A stretch of 16,318 nucleotides of DNA from positions 1 to 16,318 of the forward strand of contig JANQDY010000001.1 of assembly GCA_028278625.1 (NCBI GenBank), in the 5' to 3' direction. Source of the DNA: Thermodesulfobacteriota bacterium (GTDB lineage Bacteria > Desulfobacterota > DSM-4660 > Desulfatiglandales > Desulfatiglandaceae). This document shows, piece after piece, positions 7,828-14,784 of the stretch; the stretch's first letter is position 1, and each line of letters opens with the position of its first letter. The notes under the pieces are model-generated. The model did not search any database and was not told where the DNA came from. It saw only the letters and a program-made list of their open reading frames with translations. A program made the translations under genes and the position numbers.

Positions 7828-8103
7828 ATGCTTGAATCAATTTTTTCAATCAAATTTTGCGCCCCCTTCTACCAAATCGTGCTGCTCCTGGGACTCAGCA
7901 CCGTGACACTCATTTTCGGCAATCCCAAGGCCGCACTCTTGATCAACTACCTTTTCGCCCTTTATTGGGCATATGTCTTTGACAGAACATACATTCTGGA
8001 AGAAGGAACCAAGCATTCCCCTTACTTTCCCCTGCTCTATTTCGGATTCGGCCTTGCCATATTCCTTCTGGCGGTGATCGGTTTTTTTGTTAAGAAAGAG
8101 TGA
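7828..8103 (+). CDS. Small membrane protein, 91 aa, unknown function
   Basis: The protein has two to three probable membrane segments: roughly residues 14-32 (QIVLLLGLSTVTLIFG), 35-50 (ALLINYLFALYWAYVF), and 66-88 (YFPLLYFGFGLAIFLLAVIGFF). It ends with a basic VKKE tail on the presumed cytoplasmic side. A polar loop with a Lys-His patch separates the last two segments. I recognise no family. It lies 78 nt after trmH and is the last gene before the TRAP promoter, so it may be the final gene of the valS run. The ribosome-binding site is weak (GGAG, somewhat distant from the ATG). Coding is supported by composition and position only. Confidence 0.7.
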   Translation: MLESIFSIKFCAPFYQIVLLLGLSTVTLIFGNPKAALLINYLFALYWAYVFDRTYILEEGTKHSPYFPLLYFGFGLAIFLLAVIGFFVKKE

Positions 8104-8139
8104 TATTTCAGGGCGACACCCCCATGCGGCCCGGAGACG

Positions 8140-8181
8140 CAGGTTTTCGGGAGACGGATTTCAAAGGACAATGATAACCTG
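8140..8181. promoter_or_regulatory. Possible operator: spaced 6-bp inverted repeat upstream of TRAP promoter
   Basis: CAGGTT (8140-8145) and AACCTG (8176-8181) form an inverted repeat with centres 36 bp apart, ending 20 bp before the -35 box of the TRAP operon. Such spacing could serve a looping regulator, but six-base arms can occur by chance. Confidence 0.25.
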
Positions 8182-8201
8182 GGTCCCTTCAATTTTACCC
8201 C

Positions 8202-8230
8202 TTGACCCCCTTGTTCCTTTTGCCTATAGT
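8202..8230 (+). promoter_or_regulatory. Sigma70-type promoter of the TRAP operon
   Basis: TTGACC (8202-8207), a 17-nt spacer and TATAGT (8225-8230) are close to consensus, predicting a start near 8237. The leader to the dctQ ATG is about 60 nt. This is the best promoter in the window, and it shows that the TRAP genes form their own unit separate from the valS run. Confidence 0.7.
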
Positions 8231-8297
8231 GATCTGGATTCATAGGGAGAACGGCATGTTGGCCACGGGTCGTTCTGTTGTTGCTGGAGATGGGCTC

Positions 8298-8828
8298 ATG
8301 AAAGTGATCAAGAGGTTCTGTGGCGTTATCGACTGGATCAATGAATGGGTGGGGCGCGGCGTCGCCTGGGTGACCACCGGGCTGGTTGCCGTGGTTTTTG
8401 TTGACGTTGTCATGCGATACCTTTTCAACACCAGTTACGTATTCACCCAGGAATTGGAATGGTGGCTTTTTGCCTTTATTTTCCTCTTGGGGGCCGGATA
8501 CACCCTGCTTCACGACGGCCACGTTCGCGTGGACATCATCTATCAACGCCTCGGGTTCAAGGGAAGGGCCTGGATCAACTTCATCGGCGTATTCTGCTTC
8601 ATGCTCCCCGGCTGCATCATGGTTATCCTCACCTCATGGAAATTCACCTATAATTCCTGGGCCATCCTGGAAGGCTCCCCGGACCCCGGGGGTATCCCCT
8701 ACGTCTTCCTGGTCAAGGGAGCCATCACCGTCGGTTTCTTTCTTCTCGCGCTTCAAGGGCTTTCCATGGGCCTCCACAGCCTTCTTCAACTGTTGGGCCT
8801 GGAAGCGGTTGAGGAGGAAATATCCTGA
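8298..8828 (+). CDS. dctQ: TRAP transporter small permease subunit (DctQ)
   Basis: This 176-aa inner-membrane protein is the small subunit of a tripartite ATP-independent periplasmic transporter, which drives organic acid uptake with an ion gradient. Four membrane segments are visible. Family marks include FVDVVMRYLFN after helix 1, the ELEWWLFAFIFLLGAGYTL region, and the conserved HVRVDI after helix 2. ATG 8298 is preceded by GGAG at 8 nt and gives the normal DctQ N-terminus (KVIKRFCGVIDWINEWVGR). An in-frame ATG at 8256 also has a good GGGAG site and would add 14 residues. Anything further upstream would lie in the promoter. The stop overlaps the dctM start in TGATG. Confidence 0.93.
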   Translation: MKVIKRFCGVIDWINEWVGRGVAWVTTGLVAVVFVDVVMRYLFNTSYVFTQELEWWLFAFIFLLGAGYTLLHDGHVRVDIIYQRLGFKGRAWINFIGVFCFMLPGCIMVILTSWKFTYNSWAILEGSPDPGGIPYVFLVKGAITVGFFLLALQGLSMGLHSLLQLLGLEAVEEEIS

Positions 8829-10153
8829 TGGAATACCTTGCGGGCTGGATGTTTCTGGCACTGACGATCCTGTTGATGGCCGGTTTTCCCGTCGCTTTCA
8901 CCCTTTTGGGAACCGCCTTGTTTTTCGGTCTCATCGGTTTCGGCTGGTCTTTTTTTGACCTGCTCCCCCTTCGCATTTACGGCCGCATGACCAACGTTAC
9001 CCTGATTGCCGTACCGCTTTTCGTTTTTATGGGGGTGATGCTTGAACGCTCTGGCCTTGCCGAAAGGCTTTTGGACACCATGGCCATCCTCTTTGGCCGA
9101 CTCAAAGGGGGACTGGCCATTTCCGTGGTGGTGGTGGGTGCCCTTTTGGGCGCCTCCACGGGCATTGTGGGTGCTACCGTGGTTACCATGGGTCTTCTGG
9201 CGGTCCCCACCATGCTCAGACGGAACTACCAGAAAGAACTGGCCACCGGCACGGTCTCCGCTTCCGGAACCCTGGGGCAGATCATCCCTCCCAGCATCGT
9301 GCTGGTGCTGATCGGAGACATCGTGGGCGTTTCCGTTGGAGACCTTTTCATGGGGGCCGTACTGCCGGGACTGCTGCTGGTTACCCTTTACGTCATCTAC
9401 ATCCTCATTGCGGCGCATTTGAGACCCGGCATCGCCCCCCCAATTCCGAGAGCCGAACTTGATGCCATCACCCGCGGTGAACTGGCGGCCCGGGTGGGAA
9501 AAGCCCTTTTTCCACCGCTCTTTCTGATGGTCGCCGTTCTCGGCTCGATTTTTGCCGGCATCGCCTCCCCAACGGAAGCGGCGGCCGTGGGCGCCGTGGG
9601 CGCAACGATTCTGGCCGTCGCCAACCGACAATTCAGCCTTCAAATGCTTCAGCAGGTCATGAAGCAAACCACTCACCTAACCTGCATGGTCTTCATCATC
9701 CTGTGTGGGGCCGCTGCATTCGGTCTGGTTTTCAGAGGGTTGGGCGGAGATACCCTCGTTCGTGACTTCCTGGGCTCACTGGCCCAAAGCTACAGCAAAG
9801 GCGCCGTACTGGCCATTGTGATGGGCGTGATTTTCATTATCGGTTTTTTTCTGGACTTCATTGAAATCACCTTTATTCACGTGCCGGTCCTGGCCCCCAT
9901 CATGTTGGAGTTCGGATTTGATCCCATATGGTTCTGTATCCTTTTGGCGGTCAATCTGCAGACATCCTTCATGACGCCGCCGTTCGGATTTTCACTCTTT
10001 TATTTGAAGGCGGTAACGCCGCCCGAGGTGACCACCGGTCACATTTACCGGGGAATCATCCCTTTTGTGGTTTTTCAGCTGATCGGTTTGGCCATTGTTG
10101 CCTTTTATCCCGCACTGGCCACATGGCTTCCCAGTGTGGTGTTTTCACGATAG
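8828..10153 (+). CDS. dctM: TRAP transporter large permease subunit (DctM)
   Basis: DctM (441 aa) is the channel-forming subunit of the TRAP transporter, with about 12 predicted membrane segments. Characteristic family stretches are IAVPLFVFMGVMLERSGLAE, the Gly/Ala-rich helix GALLGASTGIVGATVVTMG, and SASGTLGQIIPPSIVLVLIG. Later come FAGIASPTEAAAVGA and NLQTSFMTPPFGFSLFYLK. Length and motif order are normal, and no break is visible. The start codon overlaps the dctQ stop by one base, so the two subunits are translationally coupled. The substrate is set mainly by DctP at 10215. Confidence 0.96.
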   Translation: MEYLAGWMFLALTILLMAGFPVAFTLLGTALFFGLIGFGWSFFDLLPLRIYGRMTNVTLIAVPLFVFMGVMLERSGLAERLLDTMAILFGRLKGGLAISVVVVGALLGASTGIVGATVVTMGLLAVPTMLRRNYQKELATGTVSASGTLGQIIPPSIVLVLIGDIVGVSVGDLFMGAVLPGLLLVTLYVIYILIAAHLRPGIAPPIPRAELDAITRGELAARVGKALFPPLFLMVAVLGSIFAGIASPTEAAAVGAVGATILAVANRQFSLQMLQQVMKQTTHLTCMVFIILCGAAAFGLVFRGLGGDTLVRDFLGSLAQSYSKGAVLAIVMGVIFIIGFFLDFIEITFIHVPVLAPIMLEFGFDPIWFCILLAVNLQTSFMTPPFGFSLFYLKAVTPPEVTTGHIYRGIIPFVVFQLIGLAIVAFYPALATWLPSVVFSR

Positions 10154-10214
10154 ATCAGGAGTTTCAAATAGACCGGCAACTCTAATGTAAACCCATCAAA
10201 GAAGGAGGTTTTTC

Positions 10215-11315
10215 ATGGAAAGACGTGACTTTCTGAAAAAGGCTGGCATCGGAGCCGCGGCGGCCGTCGCCGCCACCACCGTCAAAGCACCAGCGGTATT
10301 GGGCCAGAAGAAATACCGTTGGAAGATGGTCACCACCTGGCCCCCCAAGCTGCCGGTACTGCAGACCGGTTGTGAACGGTTGGCCAAGCTGGTAGGAGAG
10401 CTGTCAGGGGGCCGGCTGACCATAGATGTGTATGCCGCCGGCGAACTGGTGCCCCCAATGGGCATTTTTGATGCGGTTTCAAACGGAACCGTGGAAGTGG
10501 GCAGCGGCGCCAGCTACTATTGGGCGGGAAAAACCCCCGCGGCCCAGTGGTTTGCCGCCGTTCCCTTCGGCATGAACGCTCAAGGGATGTCTGCCTGGTT
10601 TCATGGTGGAGACGGGCTGAAATTGTGGGAAGAAACCTATGCCCCTTTTAACCTCATCCCCAGACCCGGTGGATCCACCGGCGTCCAAATGGGTGGATGG
10701 TTCAACAAGAAAATCAACAGCATCGACGATTTCAAGGGTCTCAAAATGCGAATTCCCGGCCTCGGGGGAAAGGTCCTCGCCAAAGCCGGGGCCACCGTCG
10801 TGCTGACGGCCGGTGGAGAGATCTTTACCAACCTGGAGCGTGGCGTCATTGACGCCACCGAATGGGTGGGCCCGCTCCATGACAACCGAATGGGTTTCTA
10901 CCAGGCCGCCAAGTATTATTATTATCCGGGATGGCATGAGCCGGGAACATATCTGGAATATTTCTTCAACAAGAAAGCCTACGCGTCCCTGCCCAAAGAC
11001 CTTCAGGCAATTCTTGATTCCGCCTGCATGGATAACGAGATCTGGTGTCTTGCGCAGTTTGACGCCCGCAACGGTGCGGCCCTCGTTGAACTGATCAACA
11101 AGCATAAAGTTCAGTTGCTGCCATACCCCGAAAGCGTCCTGGAGGCATTAAGAAAGCTCTCCAAGGAAGTGCTGGCGGAGGAAGCCGCCAAGGATGCCAT
11201 GAGCATGAAAGTGGCGACTGCCTTTGAAGCCTTTCAGAATCAGGTGGGCCCCTGGTATACGGTTTCGGAGAAAGCCTACTATGACCGGATATTCGCGAAA
11301 TACTCTCTCAAGTGA
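10215..11315 (+). CDS. dctP: TRAP transporter substrate-binding protein (DctP family, TakP-like)
   Basis: This 366-aa periplasmic protein captures the ligand for DctQM. It has a twin-arginine signal (RRDFLKK at 3-9, then an Ala-rich stretch to about residue 31), so it is probably exported folded by Tat. The mature part resembles TakP, the 2-oxoacid-binding TRAP protein of Rhodobacter. Shared landmarks recalled are GELVP, YYW.GK, TGVQMGGWF (155-163), KMRI with Arg179 as the carboxylate-binding Arg, ATEWVGP (214-220) and YYYYPGW (234-240). A 2-oxoacid such as pyruvate is therefore a plausible ligand, by inference. The AAGGAGG ribosome-binding site 6 nt before the ATG is the strongest in the window, fitting the high expression usual for binding proteins. 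Confidence 0.93.
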   Translation: MERRDFLKKAGIGAAAAVAATTVKAPAVLGQKKYRWKMVTTWPPKLPVLQTGCERLAKLVGELSGGRLTIDVYAAGELVPPMGIFDAVSNGTVEVGSGASYYWAGKTPAAQWFAAVPFGMNAQGMSAWFHGGDGLKLWEETYAPFNLIPRPGGSTGVQMGGWFNKKINSIDDFKGLKMRIPGLGGKVLAKAGATVVLTAGGEIFTNLERGVIDATEWVGPLHDNRMGFYQAAKYYYYPGWHEPGTYLEYFFNKKAYASLPKDLQAILDSACMDNEIWCLAQFDARNGAALVELINKHKVQLLPYPESVLEALRKLSKEVLAEEAAKDAMSMKVATAFEAFQNQVGPWYTVSEKAYYDRIFAKYSLK

Positions 11316-11326
11316 TCGGTTTCGCA

Positions 11327-11366
11327 CCGCCGCTCATGCCCCGGCGGGAGCGGCGGTTTTCATTTT
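11327..11366 (+). terminator. Intrinsic terminator of the TRAP operon
   Basis: CCGCCGCTC (11327-11335) pairs perfectly with GAGCGGCGG (11348-11356) around a 12-nt loop, followed by TTTTCATTTT. This is a classical Rho-independent terminator, 11 nt after the dctP stop. It should largely separate the TRAP operon from znuA. Confidence 0.88.
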
Positions 11367-11383
11367 GAACAGCAGGAACGAAA

Positions 11384-12298
11384 ATGATTCCCCTATCCGC
11401 AATTCGGCTGGTTTGTTTCGGTTTTTGTATCATTTGGGCTGCCATCTCACTCCCAAAGGAGCTCCACGCGGACGAACCGATCCAGGTTGCCGCCAGCATT
11501 TTACCGCAGAAATACTTCATTCAAAAAATCGGCGGCGACCGGGTAAGAGTGGCTGTCATGGTCCTTCCCGGTGCAAGTCCGGCCACATACGAACCCAAAC
11601 CCCGACAAATGGTCGATCTTTCCAAAGCCAGGATCTATTTCGCCATTGGCGTGCCCTTTGAAGAAAACTGGCTTTCCAAGTTCAAAGAGGCCAATCCTCA
11701 AATGAGTGTCTCTAAAACCCATGCCGGAATCGCCAAAACGGCCATGAACGGCGGCGGCCATGGGCATCATGGGGACCGGCATGCATCAGAAAAAAGTGCC
11801 GGCGGAACGAAGGACCCCCACATATGGCTTTCCCCGCCTCTCGTAAAAGTACAGGCCAAAAACATTCTGGACAGCCTTGTAAAGGCGGATCCGGCCAACA
11901 GAGACTTCTACGAAACCAATTATCGGGCCTTTCTGGCTGAACTCACGGCCCTTGACGGGGAGATAAGGAAGATCCTGGCACCCATTGACCGCCCCAAGAG
12001 GAGATTCATGGTCTACCACCCGTCCTGGGGCTATTTCGCAAGGGCCTATGGGCTTAAGCAGATTCCCATCGAAACGGAAGGGAAAAACCCATCGCCAAAA
12101 ATGCTTCTCCACCTGATCCAGGAAGCGCGAAAAGAGGGCATCAGGATCATTTTTGTTCAGCCCCAGTTTTCAAAGAAGAGCGCCGATACCATCGCCCATG
12201 CCATTGGGGGCGAGGTCATGTTTGCGGATCCGCTGGCGGAAGACTGGGGAAAGAACCTATCTCAGATGGCAATGAAGCTGGGCCAGGTTTTGCGGTAG
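11384..12298 (+). CDS. znuA: Periplasmic metal-binding protein of a ZnuABC/TroA-type importer
   Basis: This 304-aa cluster-9 binding protein should deliver Zn (or Mn) to ZnuBC. An N-terminal signal sequence ends near HAD (residues 28-30). The His-rich loop GGHGHHGDRH (124-133) is typical of zinc-type members. Predicted ligands are His146 (DPHIW), His212 (YHPSW) and Asp282 (ADPLAED). The usual first ligand His in the PGASPHTYEP segment is Ala67 here (GASPATYEP), so the site may be three-coordinate, or a nearby Glu or the His-rich loop may help. AGGA lies 8 nt before ATG 11384. It is separated from znuCB by about 4.8 kb and the TRAP cassette. No promoter of its own is obvious. It ends 15 nt from the convergent response-regulator gene. 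Confidence 0.9.
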   Translation: MIPLSAIRLVCFGFCIIWAAISLPKELHADEPIQVAASILPQKYFIQKIGGDRVRVAVMVLPGASPATYEPKPRQMVDLSKARIYFAIGVPFEENWLSKFKEANPQMSVSKTHAGIAKTAMNGGGHGHHGDRHASEKSAGGTKDPHIWLSPPLVKVQAKNILDSLVKADPANRDFYETNYRAFLAELTALDGEIRKILAPIDRPKRRFMVYHPSWGYFARAYGLKQIPIETEGKNPSPKMLLHLIQEARKEGIRIIFVQPQFSKKSADTIAHAIGGEVMFADPLAEDWGKNLSQMAMKLGQVLR

Positions 12299-12313
12299 AA
12301 TGGAACCAAAGCG

Positions 12314-12919
12314 CTAAAGTACCCCCGGCCCACCGATTCTATGGAACAACCTTTCCAACTCTTCCTCAGCCTCTTTAAAACATTCGGGGCAGTAAGCAGA
12401 TGTCACGTCCATGCCGGCCTTGTCCTTTAGATAGTTTTCAAATGCCACCCAACTTCCGGTCCCGGGCTCCCTTCCGGCATCGTCCCGGACCTTCTTACAG
12501 ACACAACAGACCGGCAAAAGGTTTTCCCGGGCCTTGATTTTCAGTGCCGATTCGTACTTTTCGAAACATTGAAACACCCTCAACCCGATATTGAGGGGTT
12601 CACAAGGTTTCAGAATGTAATCATCGGCGTCAAATCGTATTGCCTCCATGGCTGAATGGAGACTGCCATAACCGGTAAGAATCATGACCATCGTATCCGG
12701 ATTGCTTTCTTTGGCTTTTCTGAGGACGCCAATCCCATCGATTTTTTCCATGACCAGATCGGTAATGACCAGGTGAAAGGCCCTTTCATCCAACAGCTCG
12801 TACGCTTTTTCCCCGCTGTCAGCGGTTGTAACGCCATATCCCTTTCCAGCCAGATAGTTTCCAATACCGTTGAGGACAAAATAGTCATCGTCCACAAGCA
12901 AAATGCTGAATCCCGCCAT
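12314..12919 (-). CDS. Response regulator: receiver domain plus C-terminal paired-CxxC tail
   Basis: This 201-aa protein has an N-terminal receiver domain (about 4-120) with acidic Asp11/Asp12, phosphoacceptor Asp54 (VITDLVM), Thr82 (LTGYG) and Lys104 (LKP), all intact. There is no HTH or GGDEF output domain. A linker helix leads to a C-terminal region with CxxC pairs Cys138/Cys141 (in VCCVCKKVRDD) and Cys177/Cys180 (YCPEC), a likely zinc-binding module. From memory, such CxxCKKIRDD...CPEC tails occur on signalling proteins of Desulfobacterota and relatives. The ATG at 12919 has GGGAGG 7 nt upstream; the in-frame ATG at 12949 lacks one. A c-di-GMP riboswitch sits in its leader, and the hybrid kinase upstream on the same strand is the likely phosphodonor. 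Confidence 0.9.
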   Translation of the reverse strand: MAGFSILLVDDDYFVLNGIGNYLAGKGYGVTTADSGEKAYELLDERAFHLVITDLVMEKIDGIGVLRKAKESNPDTMVMILTGYGSLHSAMEAIRFDADDYILKPCEPLNIGLRVFQCFEKYESALKIKARENLLPVCCVCKKVRDDAGREPGTGSWVAFENYLKDKAGMDVTSAYCPECFKEAEEELERLFHRIGGPGVL

Positions 12920-12997
12920 TGCAATACCTCCCAGCTGAATTTGATTCATCTTTTATCCTTCATCGGCTTCTCTATGGTCTCTCACGGCGTTTTGCAC

Positions 12998-13063
12998 AAA
13001 AAAAGCCGGGCTTCCCTTCATCCGGGATAACCTGGCCATTATGGCTTATCAAGGCAACCCGGC
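12998..13063 (-). terminator. Riboswitch-controlled terminator / anti-aptamer stem
   Basis: On the - strand, AAGCCCGGC (13013-13005) is followed by seven T (13004-12998). Its best partner is GCCGGGTT (13063-13056) in the 3' half of the riboswitch aptamer, with one bulge. The loop between them can form its own hairpin, GATAA...TTATC. Because this stem uses aptamer bases, aptamer and terminator should exclude each other. That suggests ligand binding allows read-through (an ON switch), which is inference. Confidence 0.65.
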
Positions 13064-13130
13064 CATCTTTTTCAAGACCCGTGGCTTTCCGTCCCCACCT
13101 CACGGTGAGTTTGGCTTTTGCAGAAAAACC
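13043..13130 (-). promoter_or_regulatory. Cyclic di-GMP-I (GEMM-I) riboswitch aptamer
   Basis: Read on the - strand, the core matches the class I c-di-GMP aptamer. There is GCCAAAC, then stem CACC/GGUG capped by the GNRA tetraloop GUGA (13103-13100), then GGGACGGAAAGCC, a P3 arm, and the closing GCCGGGUUGCC. Using Vc2 numbering, the ligand-contacting G20 (13115) and the intercalating A47 (13088) are present. The 21-46 pair is C-G instead of G-C, a compensatory change. G20, not A, favours c-di-GMP over cGAMP. P1 is GGUUUUUC (13130-13123) with GAUAAGCC (13050-13043), 7 of 8 positions paired. It lies between the kinase gene and the response regulator gene, upstream of the latter. Confidence 0.9.
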
Positions 13131-13202
13131 GTATTTCTATTGGAACAGGAATAGCAGGAGTTGTAGTTTACCTTTTCTCTTTCCGAAAGGAAAGCTTTTC
13201 CA

Positions 13203-14717
13203 TTAGTTGGAACCGTTTCTTTTATTTAAGGGAAGGCGTATGATGAATGAAGCGCCCGAACCCTCTATGTTTCTGGCTTCGATGGTCCCGTTGTTTTTGT
13301 CCACAACCGACTTGCAGACAGCCAAACCGATACCCATCCCCAGATTGCCCTTTTTCGTATAGAAAGCGTCAAAGATGCGATCCAAATCGTCTTCGGGGAT
13401 TCCAGGACCCGAATCGGATATTTCAATGGCCGCGCACCCTTGTTCCAGCGTTGAAATGATGGTTATCTCCCCTCGATAATAGCCTGGAAGCTGGTTTTTC
13501 TGAGAGGTGATCGCTTCAATGGCATTGTTGATCAGATTGAGGAACGCGTGTTCCAGCTCTTGCGGGGAAACCGTCACATAAATCGGCTCCTTGTGAAACT
13601 TGACATGCATCTTGATGCCGGCCTTTTGAAGATGGGTCCCCACCAGGCTCACGGTGTCTTCTACAATTTCATGGATGCTCACGGACTGCCGCTTCTCCTG
13701 GCCGGGCCGATTCAAGTCCAATAGTTTCCTGACAGTGTCTCTGATGCTTTTAAATGCGCCATCCAGTAGTTGAATATGTCTTTCCAGATCAGGATCATCC
13801 GCCCGCCCTTCTTTCATAACACTCAAAATAGCCGTAATCCCCTGAAGCGGAGAATTGATCTGATGGGCGATGCTTGCCGCCAGTTGTCCGGTGGCGGCCA
13901 GCCTTTCGGACCTTATCATGGAGGCTTCCATTTTTTTCCGTTCGGTCACATCATTCAGGATGACGATATGTTTCCCCTTATCGCCGTTGATTTCGATGAC
14001 ATCCGCCGTCACCAGGTAGTCATTCAAAACCAGTATTTCCTCTTCAGCGTATACATCGTTTTTCCGGTAATTCTCTCCAAGCCTTTCTTCTATAAAAAGG
14101 CGGTCCCTGGGGGTAAAGAACGCCAGAAGATCAAGTCCCAGCAGTTCTTCCTCCGACAGTCCGATCAACCTGCAAGCGACCCTGTTGGCGTAAACGATTT
14201 TGCCCTTCCGCGTGATTTCCAGCACCCCATCCGTCATGCGCTCCAGAATCAGTTCAAAATGCTCCTTGGTGTAGAGCAGCTCTTTGGTAATTCCCCGTGT
14301 ACTGGCGTCCCCTATCACCCCGTACCGCTCATCCGAAAGAAAAGGGGTCGGTACTTTGGCTTCCGCCAGCACCGCCAGTATATCTTCCGCCATCTCCTTA
14401 AAGGCTCTTTTGGCGATGATCTTTTCCACGCCCAATAGAGAGGCGTCCAGGGATTCTTCCTTTGCCGCGGCGGAAAGGATAATCAGGCGGGTGTTTTTGA
14501 GGTGGGCCATTTTCCGCACAGTCCTGCAAAGCCTTTTGCCGTCGATATTGGGCATGATCAGATCCACGAACATGAAATCCGGGATATAGCTTTCCAGAAC
14601 ACTCAGTGCGGAAATACCGTCTTCCGCGGTCTTAACCTCATGGCCGGCTTCTTCCAAGAGATCCTGCATGAAATGCAGTAACAACAGATCATTATCTACC
14701 GCCAATATTTTATACAT
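13203..14717 (-). CDS. Hybrid sensor histidine kinase (receiver-PAS-HisKA-HATPase)
   Basis: This 504-aa cytoplasmic protein has four domains. The receiver (1-120) has phosphoacceptor Asp52 (FVDLIMP) and Lys103. A PAS domain (about 150-262) contains DGVLEITRKGKIVYAN and ends VTERKK. The HisKA dimerisation region has phospho-His285 in SIAHQINSPLQG. The ATPase domain has N-box LNLINNAIEA, G1 DSGPGIP (435-441) and G2 GMGIGL (460-465). There is no membrane segment, so it senses an internal signal or is driven by another kinase through its receiver. The residue after the phospho-His is Gln instead of the usual Glu, which may affect kinase/phosphatase balance. The ATG at 14717 has AGGA 11 nt upstream. 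It follows the TPR gene by 67 nt. Confidence 0.94.
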   Translation of the reverse strand: MYKILAVDNDLLLLHFMQDLLEEAGHEVKTAEDGISALSVLESYIPDFMFVDLIMPNIDGKRLCRTVRKMAHLKNTRLIILSAAAKEESLDASLLGVEKIIAKRAFKEMAEDILAVLAEAKVPTPFLSDERYGVIGDASTRGITKELLYTKEHFELILERMTDGVLEITRKGKIVYANRVACRLIGLSEEELLGLDLLAFFTPRDRLFIEERLGENYRKNDVYAEEEILVLNDYLVTADVIEINGDKGKHIVILNDVTERKKMEASMIRSERLAATGQLAASIAHQINSPLQGITAILSVMKEGRADDPDLERHIQLLDGAFKSIRDTVRKLLDLNRPGQEKRQSVSIHEIVEDTVSLVGTHLQKAGIKMHVKFHKEPIYVTVSPQELEHAFLNLINNAIEAITSQKNQLPGYYRGEITIISTLEQGCAAIEISDSGPGIPEDDLDRIFDAFYTKKGNLGMGIGLAVCKSVVDKNNGTIEARNIEGSGASFIIRLPLNKRNGSN

Positions 14718-14784
14718 GACGAGAATAATCCTTTGTTCTGTTTCATTTCAAATGGCTTGGAAACTTCACAACAAAACGGTCCCA

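Noticed and set aside
8202..8297. N-terminal extension of dctQ from a TTG at 8202
   Set aside because: That TTG is the first triplet of the -35 box; the transcript would start near 8237, so the extension cannot be translated from this promoter.
8786..9676. 296-codon open frame antisense to dctQ/dctM
   Set aside because: Its translation is extreme in Gly, His, Gln and Lys, the mirror of hydrophobic codons of the permeases; no domain or start signal is visible.
13043..13130. 3',3'-cGAMP variant of the GEMM riboswitch (known in Geobacter relatives)
   Set aside because: The position equivalent to Vc2 G20 is G; the cGAMP-selective variants typically have A there.
13162..13205. Terminator after the histidine kinase (CTTTCC/GGAAAG hairpin)
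   Set aside because: The 6-bp stem is real, but no T-tract follows on the - strand, so termination there is not supported.
13770..14438. 222-codon + strand open frame opposite the histidine kinase
   Set aside because: It covers the conserved receiver, PAS and HisKA domains on the other strand and carries no recognisable motif.
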